From contig OZ022342.1 in NCBI GenBank assembly GCA_963989245.1, positions 71,297,301-71,361,300 of the forward strand: a stretch of DNA of 64,000 bases, written 5' to 3'. Positions 1 through 9,103 of this stretch are shown one piece after another (positions within the stretch are counted from its first letter, which is position 1; each line of letters opens with the position of its first letter). The notes beneath the pieces are model-generated. The model had not been told where the DNA came from. It saw nothing but the letters and a program-made list of their open reading frames with translations, and did no database searches. The DNA is from Nansenia antarctica (lineage: Eukaryota > Chordata > Actinopteri > Argentiniformes > Microstomatidae). A program made the position numbers and the translations under genes.

Positions 1-255
1 AAGAGACTGGTTAAGGGGTTGGTTAAGAGAGTTTAGGTGGAGGAGCTGAACTATCCATAGTAAAAGGATCTTTTCCACAAGTTTCAGAACAAAATATTAA
101 GTGTTACAGGTTGTTGTTTTTCGAGGGGTGGGGGGAGAGGGTTACTGCATTGTTTAGGCTATACTATATGGACGGTTTCATCCTTAACTACAATCTAATA
201 GAAGTGTGTATTGAATATGTATGGGGGGGGAAGCAGGAATCCTGCTAAACTTAAA
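1..255. other. No recognisable feature (smpd4 intron 9 interior)
   Basis: AT-rich sequence with short G runs. I see no exon, RNA gene or repeat family here. By position it belongs to the intron following smpd4 exon 9. Confidence 0.4.
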
Positions 256-784
256 GCGGGGTACACACATAAGGAATTTCAAAATCTTAACAGAAATCTT
301 ATCTGAGACAGACCCCACACATGAAGAAACAAAATCTTGGATTTGAACAGCCTTGATCGTGTTGTGTGTGCTGTGCGCGAATTTCCCCATTTCAGCACCC
401 CACAGACATAAAGATTTTCGTTACGACAGACTCCAAACTCTCTAGTCTCGTTCCCCACGCTTCTTGATTGGCGAGCAGGGTTGCCAGATGGGAATGACAT
501 TTTCCACCCTAACCACAGTCTAAAACCGCTAATTTCACCAAACAATCTGGCAACCCTATGGTTTCTGGTCGGAAGTATTTAACGCATTTCACATTTACGA
601 TTGCCGGCCACGCCCATTTTCCGAGCAGGTTGCCGGGAGAGTTGATTGCACAATTGAAGAGAAGTCACTCTTAACACACCTCACACCACAGGATTTTGTT
701 ATAGGAAAATGTTAAGAGCCATCTGATAACCGGGCGTTTTCTGTTGTTTTCAGACATCCGAAAATCGTTATGTGTGTACCCCGC
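256..784. mobile_element. MITE-like DNA transposon with 17-bp perfect terminal inverted repeats
   Basis: GCGGGGTACACACATAA at 256-272 is repeated in exact reverse complement at 768-784; weaker pairing continues to about 25 bp. No transposase ORF lies between. The 9-mer AACTTAAAG occurs at 248-256 and again at 792-800, seven bases outside the right arm, so the target duplication is not clean. The superfamily cannot be assigned from the termini. Confidence 0.65.
477..557. repeat. Small inverted-repeat element nested in the 256-784 MITE
   Basis: AGGGTTGCCAGAT at 477-489 and its exact reverse complement at 545-557 enclose 55 bp. It looks like a nested mini-MITE or an internal stem of the larger element. 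Confidence 0.55.
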
Positions 785-800
785 ATTACTTAACTTAAAG

Positions 801-915
801 AGATTTCCAGAACATTCCCCACCTAGAGTGGCAGGTGTTTTATGTGGTGTTTACCTAGCAACAACACTTTGATTGGCTACAGAATGAAGCATTAGAATCT
901 ATGCATTTATATTTA
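801..915 (+). repeat. Unclassified dispersed repeat, copy 1 (pair at 59893-60012)
   Basis: The stretch with CCACCTAGAGTG, TTTTATGTG, TAGCAAC and ACTTTGATTGGCTA recurs in the same order and orientation at 59.9 kb with about 80% identity by eye. I do not recognise the family. Confidence 0.55.
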
Positions 916-1404
916 TATATATATTTATTTATGTCATAGGGTCAGGGGTCATGGGGTCAGGAGGAGCAGGGTCAGGGGTCATGGCGGGGAAATGCAGACG
1001 GATGACGGAATGTCGATATCAACCGACGCGGAGAAACAGCAATCGACCAATCAGCTGGCTGAAGCCCGAGCAGCCAATCAATCGCAACCAGCAGCCAGTG
1101 ACACGTGGCCAAGACAGGACGCGACAGAAAAAAAGTGGATGGACTCACAAACACAGATAGACAGCATGAGCAGATCAACGAGGAGGAGGAGGAAGCAAAA
1201 GCACTACTACCAGAAACACATGCCCAGTCAGTGCACGGCAGACACTACCTCTGCTCAGCCCAGATGCCAATCAATCAATCAATCAATCAATGAATCATGA
1301 ATCAAAAGAGAAGCTGCCATTCCAGATAAAACTCCTGATGATTCCCATGTTGTTGGACTGCTTTGATGGTAACGTTGAACAGGACAACAGTCACAGCCTT
1401 GGCT

Positions 1405-1582
<178 letters not shown>

Positions 1583-1785
1583 AGACAGATCCCTCCCGTC
1601 TGAGGTTCCACCTTACCCTGACACAAACCCATCAGGAGCCAGGGCTGAACACACCTCCTATACAGAACGCCCCAGTGTAGAGACACACTACAGTTGTATG
1701 GTGCAGGTGTGCAGGTGTGGAAGTGACTATAACAGTATGAAGTGTTGCCCCCCGCGAGCTAACAGCAGGACAATGTGAGCCATTC

Positions 1786-1800
1786 TGGCCCCCTAGTGGT
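1786..1800 (-). promoter_or_regulatory. CTCF-like motif (candidate)
   Basis: The minus strand reads ACCACTAGGGGGCCA, matching the core CCACnAGGGGGC of vertebrate CTCF sites. Occupancy cannot be judged from sequence. Confidence 0.3.
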
Positions 1801-1887
1801 GAAAAGGGGACAGATGGTATCATCGTCAATATGGGACATATGTGACGAACATGTATACCTCTGGCCCGTTGACCCGTTGACTATTTT

Positions 1888-2130
1888 CATCAGTGTGTGT
1901 GTGCGTGTGTGTGTGTGTGTTTCAGATAGAGTGAGTGTGAAGGGAGGCACACAGAGTGGGGCGGGGGGGATTGTGGTGATCAGAGTGCAGGCCCCGAGGA
2001 GGGAGAGGGGCGGTAGTGGGGGTGGGGGGGGTGTGATTAGCCGTATCAGCCGTGCGGTGCCACAGTGCAGGTTTTGGTGGGGGGGGGTGTCGGGTCGAGT
2101 CTGGTGGGGGGGGGGGGGGGGGTGGGTTGT
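1888..2130. repeat. (GT)n and G-rich low-complexity tract
   Basis: A GT run (1892-1921) is followed by G-rich sequence with runs of 7 to over 15 G (2025-2122), next to smpd4 exon 9. Confidence 0.85.
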
Positions 2131-2143
2131 ACCATACTCTTAC

Positions 2144-2215
2144 CTTCACCTGTGGGGACTGCAGCTTCTGGTACATCTCCAGGGAGTAGTGATGCAGCCA
2201 GATCTCCACAAACAC
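2144..2215 (-). CDS. smpd4: smpd4 coding exon 9 (last exon in window)
   Basis: 72 nt, 24 codons, phase 0. Acceptor CCTCAG, donor AAG|GTAAGA. Encodes VFVEIWLHHYSLEMYQKLQS then PQVK. I found no following exon between 2143 and 1, so the next intron is longer than 2.1 kb. Confidence 0.93.
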
Positions 2216-5200
2216 CTGAGGGAGGGAGGGACACGGACACACACACGGACGCAGACACACACACACGCAGACACACAGACGCAGACACACAGACGCACAC
2301 ACACACACGCACACGCACGCACACACACGCACGCACACGCACGCGCGCACGCACACGCACACACACACACACAGACACACAGACACACAGACGCAGACAC
2401 ACAGACGCACACACACAGACACACAGACGCACACACACAGACACACACACGCACACAATCATTCCTGATACTTAAAACATCTGACCAGGGGGGTATTCCA
2501 TCAATGTCGCTAAAGGAAAATCTAGGCTTCTTTTGATAAATAAATAAATCTCTCAAGAGGCGGGGGGGAGGGAGGGTGGGAGGAGCCTCACCTGTAGCAG
2601 CGTCTCTGACCTCCAGATCTCCTGGGCGGCGGGGTCGGCGTTAACGGATGGCTGGTGGGATATGTGGCGCTTCAGGAGGCTGGTGTTGTGGATGCCGTAC
2701 CCTGAGAAGGGCGCGCTGGGAGACCTGGAGGACACACACACAAACAAACAAACAAACAAACAAACAATGTTTTAATTGCCAATAAATCAATCACTTTAAA
2801 GGGCTATGAGCCTTATTCAAGGGAACGCTGGTGGTGGTGTTCCCAGGTGGGATTTGAACTCATGACCTTCTGATCACCGGTACAACTCTACTATCCACTA
2901 GTCCACCACTACCACCCCCAAATATTTCAAGTGTGTTGCTGGCCCATACCTGGGGCTGGGAGCAGGCTGAGAGAGCTGGTCCATACCTGGGGGCAGGCTG
3001 AGAGAGCTGGTCTATACCTGGGGGCAGGCTGAGAGAGCTGGTCTATACCTGGGGGCAGGCTGAGAGAGTTGTTGGTCTATACCTGGGGGCAGGCTGAGAG
3101 AGCTGGTCTATACCTGGGGGCAGGCTGAGAGAGCTGGTCTATACCTGGGGGCAGGCTGAGAGAGCTGGTCCATACCTGGGGGCAGGCTGACAGAGCTGGT
3201 CTATACCTGGGGGCAGGCTGACAGAGCTGGTCTATACCTGGGGGCAGGCTGAGAGAGCTGGTCCATACCTGGGGGCAGGCTGAGAGAGCTGGTCTATACC
3301 TGGGGGCAGGCTGACAGAGCTGGTCTATACCTGGGGGCAGGCTGAGAGAGCTGGTCCATACCTGGGGGCAGGCTGAGAGAGCTGGTCTATACCTGGGGGC
3401 AGGCTGACAGAGCTAGTCTATACCTGGGAGCAGGCTGAGAGAGCTGGTCCATACCTGGGGGCAGGCTGAGAGAGCTGGTCTATACCTGGGGGCAGGCTGA
3501 GAGAGTTGTTGGTCTATACCTGGGGGCAGGCTGAGAGAGCTGGTCTATACCTGGGGGCAGGCTGACAGAGCTGGTCTATACCTGGGGGCAGGCTGAGAGA
3601 GCTGGTCTATACCTGGGGGCAGGCTGAGAGAGCTGGTCTATACCTGGGGGCAGGCTGAGAGAGCTGGTCTATACCTGGGGGCAGGCTGAGAGAGCTGGTC
3701 TATACCTGGGGGCAGGCTGAGAGAGCTGGTCTATACCTGGGGGCAGGCTGAGAGAGTTGTTGGTCTATACCTGGGGGCAGGCTGAGAGAGCTGGTCTATA
3801 CCTGGGGGCAGGCTGAGAGAGTTGTTGGTCTATACCTGGGGGCAGGCTGAGAGAGCTGGTCTATACCTGGGAGCAGGCTGAGAGAGCTGGTCTATACCTG
3901 GGGGCAGGCTGAGAGAGCTGGTCTATACCTGGGGGCAGGCTGACAGAGCTGGTCTATACCTGGGGGCATGCTGACAGAGCTGGTCTATACCTGGGGGCAG
4001 GCTGACAGAGCTGGTCTATACCTGGGGGCAGGCTGAGAGAGCTGGTCTATACCTGGGGGCAGGCTGACAGAGCTGGTCTATACCTGGGAGCAGGCTGGGA
4101 GAGAGCTGGCACATACCTGGGAGCAGGCTGGGAGACGGAGCCTCTGGAGTCGGAGAAGGGAGAAGGAGGCACGCTGCCCTCTGTCGGGAGGAAGTACTTG
4201 AGGTAGGTGTCCACCAGTACGAAGTAGGCGCTGTCCGAGGAGCTGACGTGCTGGCCAGGCAGGTGGTTCTACGAGGAGGACATGGAGACGTCACGTCAAA
4301 GTCTGATCTAAAGCAGGGCATTACGTTGTATCCTGTACTGTGTATTGTGTAAATGACTATTGGATTGACTGATTTGATTGACCGATTTGATTTGAAAATG
4401 TGCTTACCTTTGGTGTGATGAGACTGGAGGCCAAATTAAACATGTAGAATTCAAACGGATCTGAGGAAGGGTTAAGGAACACCAGCGGCCTTTAAAACAT
4501 ATATATGTGAAGGGCTAGAACTAGTCTAAAACATCATGTGGAAGGTACAGAACTGGTCTCAAACTTTATGGGCCGGTTTCACAGACCAAGTCTTAAGCCT
4601 AGTCCCAGACTAAAAAGCATCTTCAATGGAGATTTCACACATAAAGTGTGATTTAGTCCAGGCCTTAAGGCCTTTGGAACCCGGCTCCATGAATGTGTGA
4701 AGGTCTAGAACTAGTCTAAAACACCACAAGGTTTAAGCCTAATCCCAGACTAAAAAGCATCTTCAATGGAGTTAGGTGAGTTAAGGATTAAGGAGAGAAT
4801 GAGGTGTGAAGAGTTTAAACATGGAGGATACTGAGCGCCATGCTGAGGGTCAGCAAACCAGACAGAGGAAACTGCAGCTTGTTGTGAAAAAGCGGGCAAT
4901 CCGGGAGGACGCCTTCCTGGATGGACGCCTTCACAGGACCCTGCGAGAGACAACAGAGCACCAGAGCTGCACATCAGCCCATGTTCTTCTGACCATGAAT
5001 GAAGTTACTATCATCTTGTATCACCCTGTATGAAACTGAGCCGATAGTCAGGTTAAGAAACATAGTGTTGGTACTTACAGGTAGATAACTGACGGGTACT
5101 TCATACTTGTACTCCTCTGCTTGCAGCTTGTACACCAGCTTCATCATCGGCCCGCTGAAAAGCACACGAAAACACAAGACTTAACCAACCACATCACAGG

Positions 5201-6666
5201 TTACCTCGTTATATAGGACTCGACATGGTTATGACCGACAGCGACGGAATGGCATTGGGCACATAGATATGAAACATAAACCGTGTATATAAATGTCTAG
5301 AACGGGCGCTTAGGTGGTGTAATGGGTTAAGCGTCGACCATTTAACCGCAGGGTTCCGGGTTCGATTCCAGCCGCGGACATGTCCTGCTTGTCATCCCTT
5401 CTCTCTCTCACCCATCCTTCCTGTTATAATCTATACTGTCTCTATCAATAAAAAGAAAAATGCGAGTGGGACTGCCCCACTCTGAAACAATTACTTTAAA
5501 AAATATATATAATATAAATGTCCCGAAAATATATCTCTAGAGTTGGTTCACTTACAAATGTAGTTATTGTAAGTCGCTTTGGAAAAAAAAGCATCTGGTA
5601 AAAACCACTTAAATAAAATGAAATGAGAAAAGGGCCAGTAGCCTACCTGGGGTCCAGGAAGTCCATGGCGATGTTGTACTCGTTGCTGCGCGCCTGCAGA
5701 GACCGCAGGTTCCAGCCCACGATGACCCCATCCAGACTGCCGAACACACACTCCACCAGCCAGGGGAAGATCAGGTGCAGCTCCTGGGGAGAGAGACCAG
5801 GTACAGCAGGAGGCCTTCAGCTGTCAGCCACAACCACCACAGCCTCTCCTTTACTCCACTCATCATCCACACTGAAGTGGTCCTCATCCGACTGACATGG
5901 GGAAGAATCTCATGGGGGAGAATAGGTTGAGGTCAACTGATCCATATGTGGAGCTTTAGGCTGATGATGACATGGCTAATTGACTCGAAGATTGATTGAT
6001 GGTTGTGACGTTATATACTGCTCTTTGACCTACTGAGAGTTCGCACACGCGCACACACGCACGCGCACTCACTCACTCACTCACTCACGTCTGGAGTACA
6101 ACAGCTGTTCTCATCATGGGCCCTGTGTGTCCAGACATTGTGTCTTCTTGACATTGTCCCACTCATCCCTACCCTACCCCACAGCCATAGCAGCTGCCTT
6201 CATCACATTCCTCCACTCCCACACACACGAAAGAAGACAAGATCCAGAGAAAACAAACACACTGTCAATATATCGGTGTCCAGGGGTGGCGTACCTTAGC
6301 CGGGTAGTCATTGATCACCTTCACCAGCTCCTGGCAACGATGGAGAAAAGGCTTGGTGGTTACGTCCGCTTTCAGGTTAGCCTGTGAAAAAACAGAAGAA
6401 AAAAAATACTTCACACAACTGATAGCAAGGGAGAGTATACTATACTAATAATATTAAAACAGTTTAACTGTTTACCAACCAACAATGAAGTACATAGACA
6501 CTATACTAAAGATATTGGTTTAGCTTTCAGCATGAAGACAAGCAGACATTTCCCTGACTAGGTGAGGAGTTAGAGACACGTTTAAGTCACTCTGAGTATG
6601 TACAGTTAAGTAAGTTTAACAACTGACCAGAAGGAAGCTGGGCTGTTGCAAGGTTGGGGCGGCCAT
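2144..6666 (-). CDS. smpd4: smpd4, sphingomyelin phosphodiesterase 4, N-terminal part (9 coding exons, incomplete at window edge)
   Basis: Neutral sphingomyelinase 3, known to hydrolyse sphingomyelin to ceramide and phosphocholine at the ER, nuclear envelope and Golgi; the vertebrate protein is about 800-870 residues with a C-terminal membrane anchor. Seen here: coding exons on the minus strand at 6666-6628, 6381-6295, 5783-5647, 5154-5079, 4940-4832, 4460-4408, 4268-4117, 2724-2592 and 2215-2144. They total 858 nt, 286 codons, with consistent phases and GT-AG junctions. Recognition rests on several family blocks: QQPSFLL near the start, FGSLDGVIVGWNLR, GPMMKLVYKLQAEEYK, FLPTEGSVPP, TSLLKRHISHQ, NADPAAQEIWRSETLLQ and WLHHYSLEMYQKLQSP. 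The downstream two thirds, including the membrane anchor, would lie below base 1. Identity is confident; the exact fish paralogue cannot be told. Confidence 0.93.
2229..2457 (+). repeat. Compound (CA)n/(CAGACA)n/(CGCA)n microsatellite
   Basis: Irregular mix of ACAC, CAGACACA and GCACGC units in smpd4 intron 8, starting just 5' of the exon 9 acceptor. Confidence 0.93.
2592..2724 (-). CDS. smpd4: smpd4 coding exon 8
   Basis: 133 nt, acceptor CCTCCAG, donor GTGAGG. Encodes SPSAPFSGYGIHNTSLLKRH, ISHQPSVNADPAAQ and EIWRSETLLQ. Its first base completes the split Arg codon from exon 7. Confidence 0.94.
2786..2928 (-). mobile_element. tRNA-derived SINE fragment (family A)
   Basis: The minus strand carries a tRNA-like head with TAGTGGATAGTAG and a B-box-like AGTTCAAATCC (complement at 2850-2860), then the family body. 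The same element occurs at 21268-21465. The 3' tail is shortened here. It lies in smpd4 intron 8. Confidence 0.65.
2944..4135. repeat. 31-bp minisatellite carrying copies of the smpd4 exon 7 splice donor
   Basis: About 37 units of 31 bp (some 34 bp with GTTGTT), plus the genuine exon 7 end at 4117. On the minus strand each unit reads AGCCTGCCCCCAG|GTATAG or GTATGG, where the real junction reads AGCCTGCTCCCAG|GTATGT. The array fills most of intron 7, just downstream of the authentic donor. Polymorphic positions are T/C before ATACC and GAGAG/GACAG. Confidence 0.93.
4117..4268 (-). CDS. smpd4: smpd4 coding exon 7
   Basis: 152 nt, acceptor CTCGTAG, donor CCCAG|GTATGT at 4117/4116. Encodes SDSAYFVLVDTYLKYFLPTE followed by GSVPPSPFSDSRGSVSQPAP and a split Arg codon. 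Its last 20 bases and its donor resemble every unit of the adjacent 31-bp minisatellite. Confidence 0.93.
4408..4460 (-). CDS. smpd4: smpd4 coding exon 6
   Basis: 53 nt, acceptor CTTCCTCAG, donor GTAAGC. With the last base of exon 5 it encodes NPFEFYMFNLASSLITPK, matching the family motif NPFEYYIF. Confidence 0.93.
4570..4688. mobile_element. Palindromic MITE (GGGCCGGTTTCACAGAC type)
   Basis: Begins GGGCCGGTTTCACAGAC and ends with a degraded complement (GGAACCCGGCTCC). The inner arms TAAGCCTAGTCCCAGACTAAA and TTTAGTCCAGGCCTTAAGG pair. A second, better preserved copy is at 16576-16700. Part of the flank and left arm is duplicated at about 4692-4772. Located in smpd4 intron 5. Confidence 0.65.
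4832..4940 (-). CDS. smpd4: smpd4 coding exon 5
   Basis: 109 nt, acceptor CTCTCGCAG. Encodes GPVKASIQEGVLPDCPLFH then NKLQFPLSGLLTLSMAL. The exon must end at 4832 to keep the frame with exon 6, which uses a weak-looking donor GTATCC. Confidence 0.88.
5079..5154 (-). CDS. smpd4: smpd4 coding exon 4
   Basis: 76 nt, acceptor TTTTCAG, donor GTAAGT. Encodes GPMMKLVYKLQAEEYKYEV then PVSYLP, nearly identical to known SMPD4 proteins. Confidence 0.94.
5303..5460 (+). mobile_element. tRNA-derived SINE (family C)
   Basis: An A box TGGTGTAATGG (5315-5325) and a B box GGTTCGATTCC (5359-5369) at tRNA spacing are followed by a CT-rich body and an AATAAAAAGAAAAA tail. The head does not fold into a clean tRNA, so I call it a SINE rather than a tRNA gene. 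It lies in smpd4 intron 3, opposite to the gene. Confidence 0.75.
5553..5612 (+). mobile_element. SINE/LINE tail fragment (GTAAGTCGCTTTGGA type)
   Basis: Matches the tail of the SINE at 60256-60415 (read on its own strand): TTGTAAGTCGCTTTGGA, then a form of AAAGCATCTGGTAAA. Only the 3' end is present. Confidence 0.5.
5647..5783 (-). CDS. smpd4: smpd4 coding exon 3
   Basis: 137 nt, acceptor CTCCCCAG, donor GTAGGC. It encodes ELHLIFPWLVECVFGSLDG followed by VIVGWNLRSLQARSNEYN and MDFLDP, a strongly conserved SMPD4 block. It ends with two bases of a codon completed by exon 4. Confidence 0.94.
5845..6270 (+). repeat. Inverted repeat partner of 11447-11920 (in smpd4 intron 2)
   Basis: Most of intron 2, including CTCATCATCCACACTGAAG, GTCTGGAGTACAACAGCTG and CACAGCCATAGCAGCTGCC, recurs as the reverse complement at 11.45-11.92 kb. 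Either both are copies of an unknown dispersed element or one derives from the other. Confidence 0.75.
6295..6381 (-). CDS. smpd4: smpd4 coding exon 2
   Basis: 29 codons, phase 0 at both ends, acceptor TTTTCACAG and donor GTACGC. The product contains ANLKADVTTKPF and CQELVKVINDYPAK, which align with the region just after the N terminus of vertebrate SMPD4. Confidence 0.92.
6628..6666 (-). CDS. smpd4: smpd4 coding exon 1 (start codon)
   Basis: Encodes MAAPTLQQPSFLL, matching the conserved vertebrate SMPD4 N terminus. The ATG is at 6666-6664. The exon ends at 6628 before a GTCAGT donor, phase 0. The upstream side continues as 5' UTR to an acceptor-like CCCAG at about 6720. Confidence 0.88.
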
Positions 6667-6719
6667 AGAAGATTCTGGAGGAGACAGACTGTCACGATGA
6701 TTCAGAATCCGCTTGACAT
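6667..6719 (-). promoter_or_regulatory. smpd4: smpd4 5' UTR part of first coding exon, with a short upstream ORF
   Basis: On the minus strand a pyrimidine-rich stretch ending TCTCCCAG (AG at 6721-6720) precedes this segment, so the exon probably starts at 6719 and an untranslated exon lies further upstream. If so, the segment opens with ATG TCA AGC GGA TTC TGA (6719-6702), a 5-codon upstream ORF 35 nt before the main ATG. The splice site is inferred, not proven. Confidence 0.5.
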
Positions 6720-6983
6720 CTGGGAGACGAACAAAAACAGAACCAGAGCCGGTCAGTGCTTCCTTTGACATTTCCAACAAGCAGATATTCATGGATGCAT
6801 CTTCGCTAGCTACGTTACTAGCCAGCAGCAGCAGCAGTTAATACTGCTAACTAGTAGTAACTAACTAGTAGTAACTAACTAGTAGTGCACAAGTCTTCTC
6901 ACTCACTGATATCCCTGCTTGCAGCCTCACACCAGAGCTAGCCACTAACATACTCTGAATAGCAAGGCGACGGACAGCTGACC

Positions 6984-8702
6984 AGGTTCAGTAGGTTGAT
7001 AGCTGAATAGGTTCAGTAGGTTGATAGCTGACCAGGTTCAGTAGGTTGATAGCTGAATGGTTTCAGTAGGTTGATAGCTGACCAGGTTCAGTAGGTTGAT
7101 AGCTGACCAGGTTCAGTAGGTTGATAGCTGACCAGGTTCAGTAGGTTGATAGCTGACTAGGTTCAGTAGGTTGATAGCTGACCAGGTCCAGTAGGTTGAT
7201 AGCTGACCAGGTTCAGTAGGTTGATAGCTGACCAGGTCCAGTAGGTTGATAGCTGACCAGGTCCAGTAGGTTGATAGCTGACCAGGTTCAGTAGGTTGAT
7301 AGCTGACCAGGTTCAGTAGGTTGATAGCTGACCAGGTTCAGTAGGTTGATAGCTGAATAGGTTCAGTAGGTTGATAGCTGACCAAGTTCAGTAGGTTGAT
7401 AGCTGACCAGGTTCAGTAGGTTGATAGCTGAATAGGTCCAGTAGGTTGATAGCTGACCAAGTTCAGTAGGTTGATAGCTGACCAGGTTCAGTAGGTTGAC
7501 AGCTGAATAGGTTCAGTAGGTTGATAGCTGACCAGGTCCAGTAGGTTGATAGCTGACCAGGTTCAGTAGGTTGATAGCTGACCAGGTTCAGTAGGTTGAT
7601 AGCTGACCAGGTTCAGTAGGTTGATAGCTGACCAGGTTCAGTAGGTTGATAGCTGACCAGGTTCAGTAGGTTGATAGCTGAATAGGTTCAGTAGGTTGAT
7701 AGCTGAATAGGTTCAGTAGGTTGATAGCTGACCAGGTTCAGTAGGTTGATAGCTGACAAGGTTCAGTAGGTTGATAGCTGACCAGGTTCAGTAGGTTGAC
7801 AGCTGACCAGGTTCAGTAGGTTGATAGCTGAATAGGTTCAGTAGGTTGATAGCTGACCAGGTTCAGTAGGTTGATAGCTGACCAGGTTCAGTAGGTTGAT
7901 AGCTGACCAGGTCCAGTAGGTTGATAGCTGACTAGGTTCAGTAGGTTGATAGCTGACTAGGTTCAGTAGGTTGATAGCTGAATAGGTTCAGTAGGTTGAT
8001 AGCTGACTAGGTTCAGTAGGTTGATAGCTGACCAGGTTCAGTAGGTTGATAGCTGACCAGGTTCAGTAGGTTGATAGCTGAATAGGTTCAGTAGGTTGAT
8101 AGCTGACTAGGTTCAGTAGGTTGATAGCTGAATAGGTTCAGTAGGTTGATAGCTGAATAGGTTCAGTAGGTTGATAGCTGAATGGTTTCAGTAGGTTGAT
8201 AGCTGACCAGGTTCAGTAGGTTGATAGCTGACTAGGTTCAGTAGGTTGATAGCTGACTAGGTTCAGTAGGTTGATAGCTGACCAGGTTCAGTAGGTTGAT
8301 AGCTGAATGGTTTCAGTAGGTTGATAGCTGACCAGGTTCAGTAGGTTGATAGCTGACCAGGTTCAGTAGGTTGATAGCTGACTAGGTTCAGTAGGTCGAT
8401 AGCTGACTAGGTTCAGTAGGTTGATAGCTGACCAGGTTCAGTAGGTTGATAGCTGACCAGGTCCAGTAGGTTGATAGCTGACCAGGTTCAGTAGGTTGAT
8501 AGCTGACCAGGTTCAGTAGGTTGATAGCTGACCAGGTCCAGTAGGTTGATAGCTGACCAGGTTCAGTAGGTTGATAGCTGAATAGGTTCAGTAGGTCGAT
8601 AGCTGACCAGGTTCAGTAGGTTGATAGCTGGCCAGGTTCAGTAGGTCGATAGCTGACCAGGTCCAGTAGGTTGATAGCTGACCAGGTCCAGTAGGTTGAT
8701 AG
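6984..8702. repeat. 25-bp minisatellite, about 69 copies
   Basis: Unit: AGCTGACCAGGTTCAG plus TAGGTTGAT. Units vary mainly at one spot (ACCAGG, AATAGG, ACTAGG, AATGGT, ACCAAG) and at GTTCAG/GTCCAG and TTGAT/TCGAT. The array stays in register over 1.7 kb. It lies upstream of the smpd4 coding start, probably in the intron separating an untranslated first exon. Confidence 0.95.
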
Positions 8703-8955
8703 ATATCTGAAAGAAGTTGCAGGCTAACAGCTAGCTCCTGCAGATGTCAGCTAGCTTAGCTCAGTGCTAACCAGTTAAGTTCACACAGTGACAGCTAACA
8801 AAAAGCTACACACGTAAAATGAAACATATGAAACATAAAAAGCAACATACCACTGGTAGTAAACGCGTTTTTACCTCCCACGAACTGGAAATAATGATTA
8901 GACTTTCATGTTCCAGTCTACCGCGTTTCCATCAGAGAGCTGTGAGCAACGTTAC

Positions 8956-9103
8956 TGAGAGTGCGTTCGTAAACTTGCTGTGGAAAAGCTGGTCAGCACG
9001 GCATGGAATGCCTCTCGTCCAATCACATGACTCGGTCCCTTTGTGACGTTGAACGAGGTGTGCGCTCCGGCGCTCTTAGAGCAAGTTTACGAACGCACCC
9101 TCA
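8956..9103. mobile_element. hAT-like MITE with 19-bp perfect inverted ends
   Basis: GTGCGTTCGTAAACTTGCT at 8961-8979 is exactly complementary to 9080-9098, extending to 24 bp with one mismatch (TGAGAGTGCG / TGAGGGTGCG). The GTGCGTTCGTAAA end resembles hAT-type MITE termini known from fish. A clean 8-bp target duplication is not seen. The interior holds CCAAT and TGACGTT motifs. Confidence 0.6.

Noticed and set aside
4016..4321. 101-codon minus frame as written
   Set aside because: Wrong frame over smpd4 exon 7 continued into the minisatellite; the correct frame is the one joining exons 6 and 8.
5303..5460. Functional tRNA gene
   Set aside because: A and B boxes are present but the acceptor and anticodon stems do not pair; a SINE tail follows.
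6984..8702. CRISPR-like array (regular short repeats)
   Set aside because: Repeats are directly adjacent with no unique spacers, and the genome is eukaryotic.
8819..9046. 75-codon plus ORF upstream of smpd4
   Set aside because: Runs into the MITE; no homology or splice signals.
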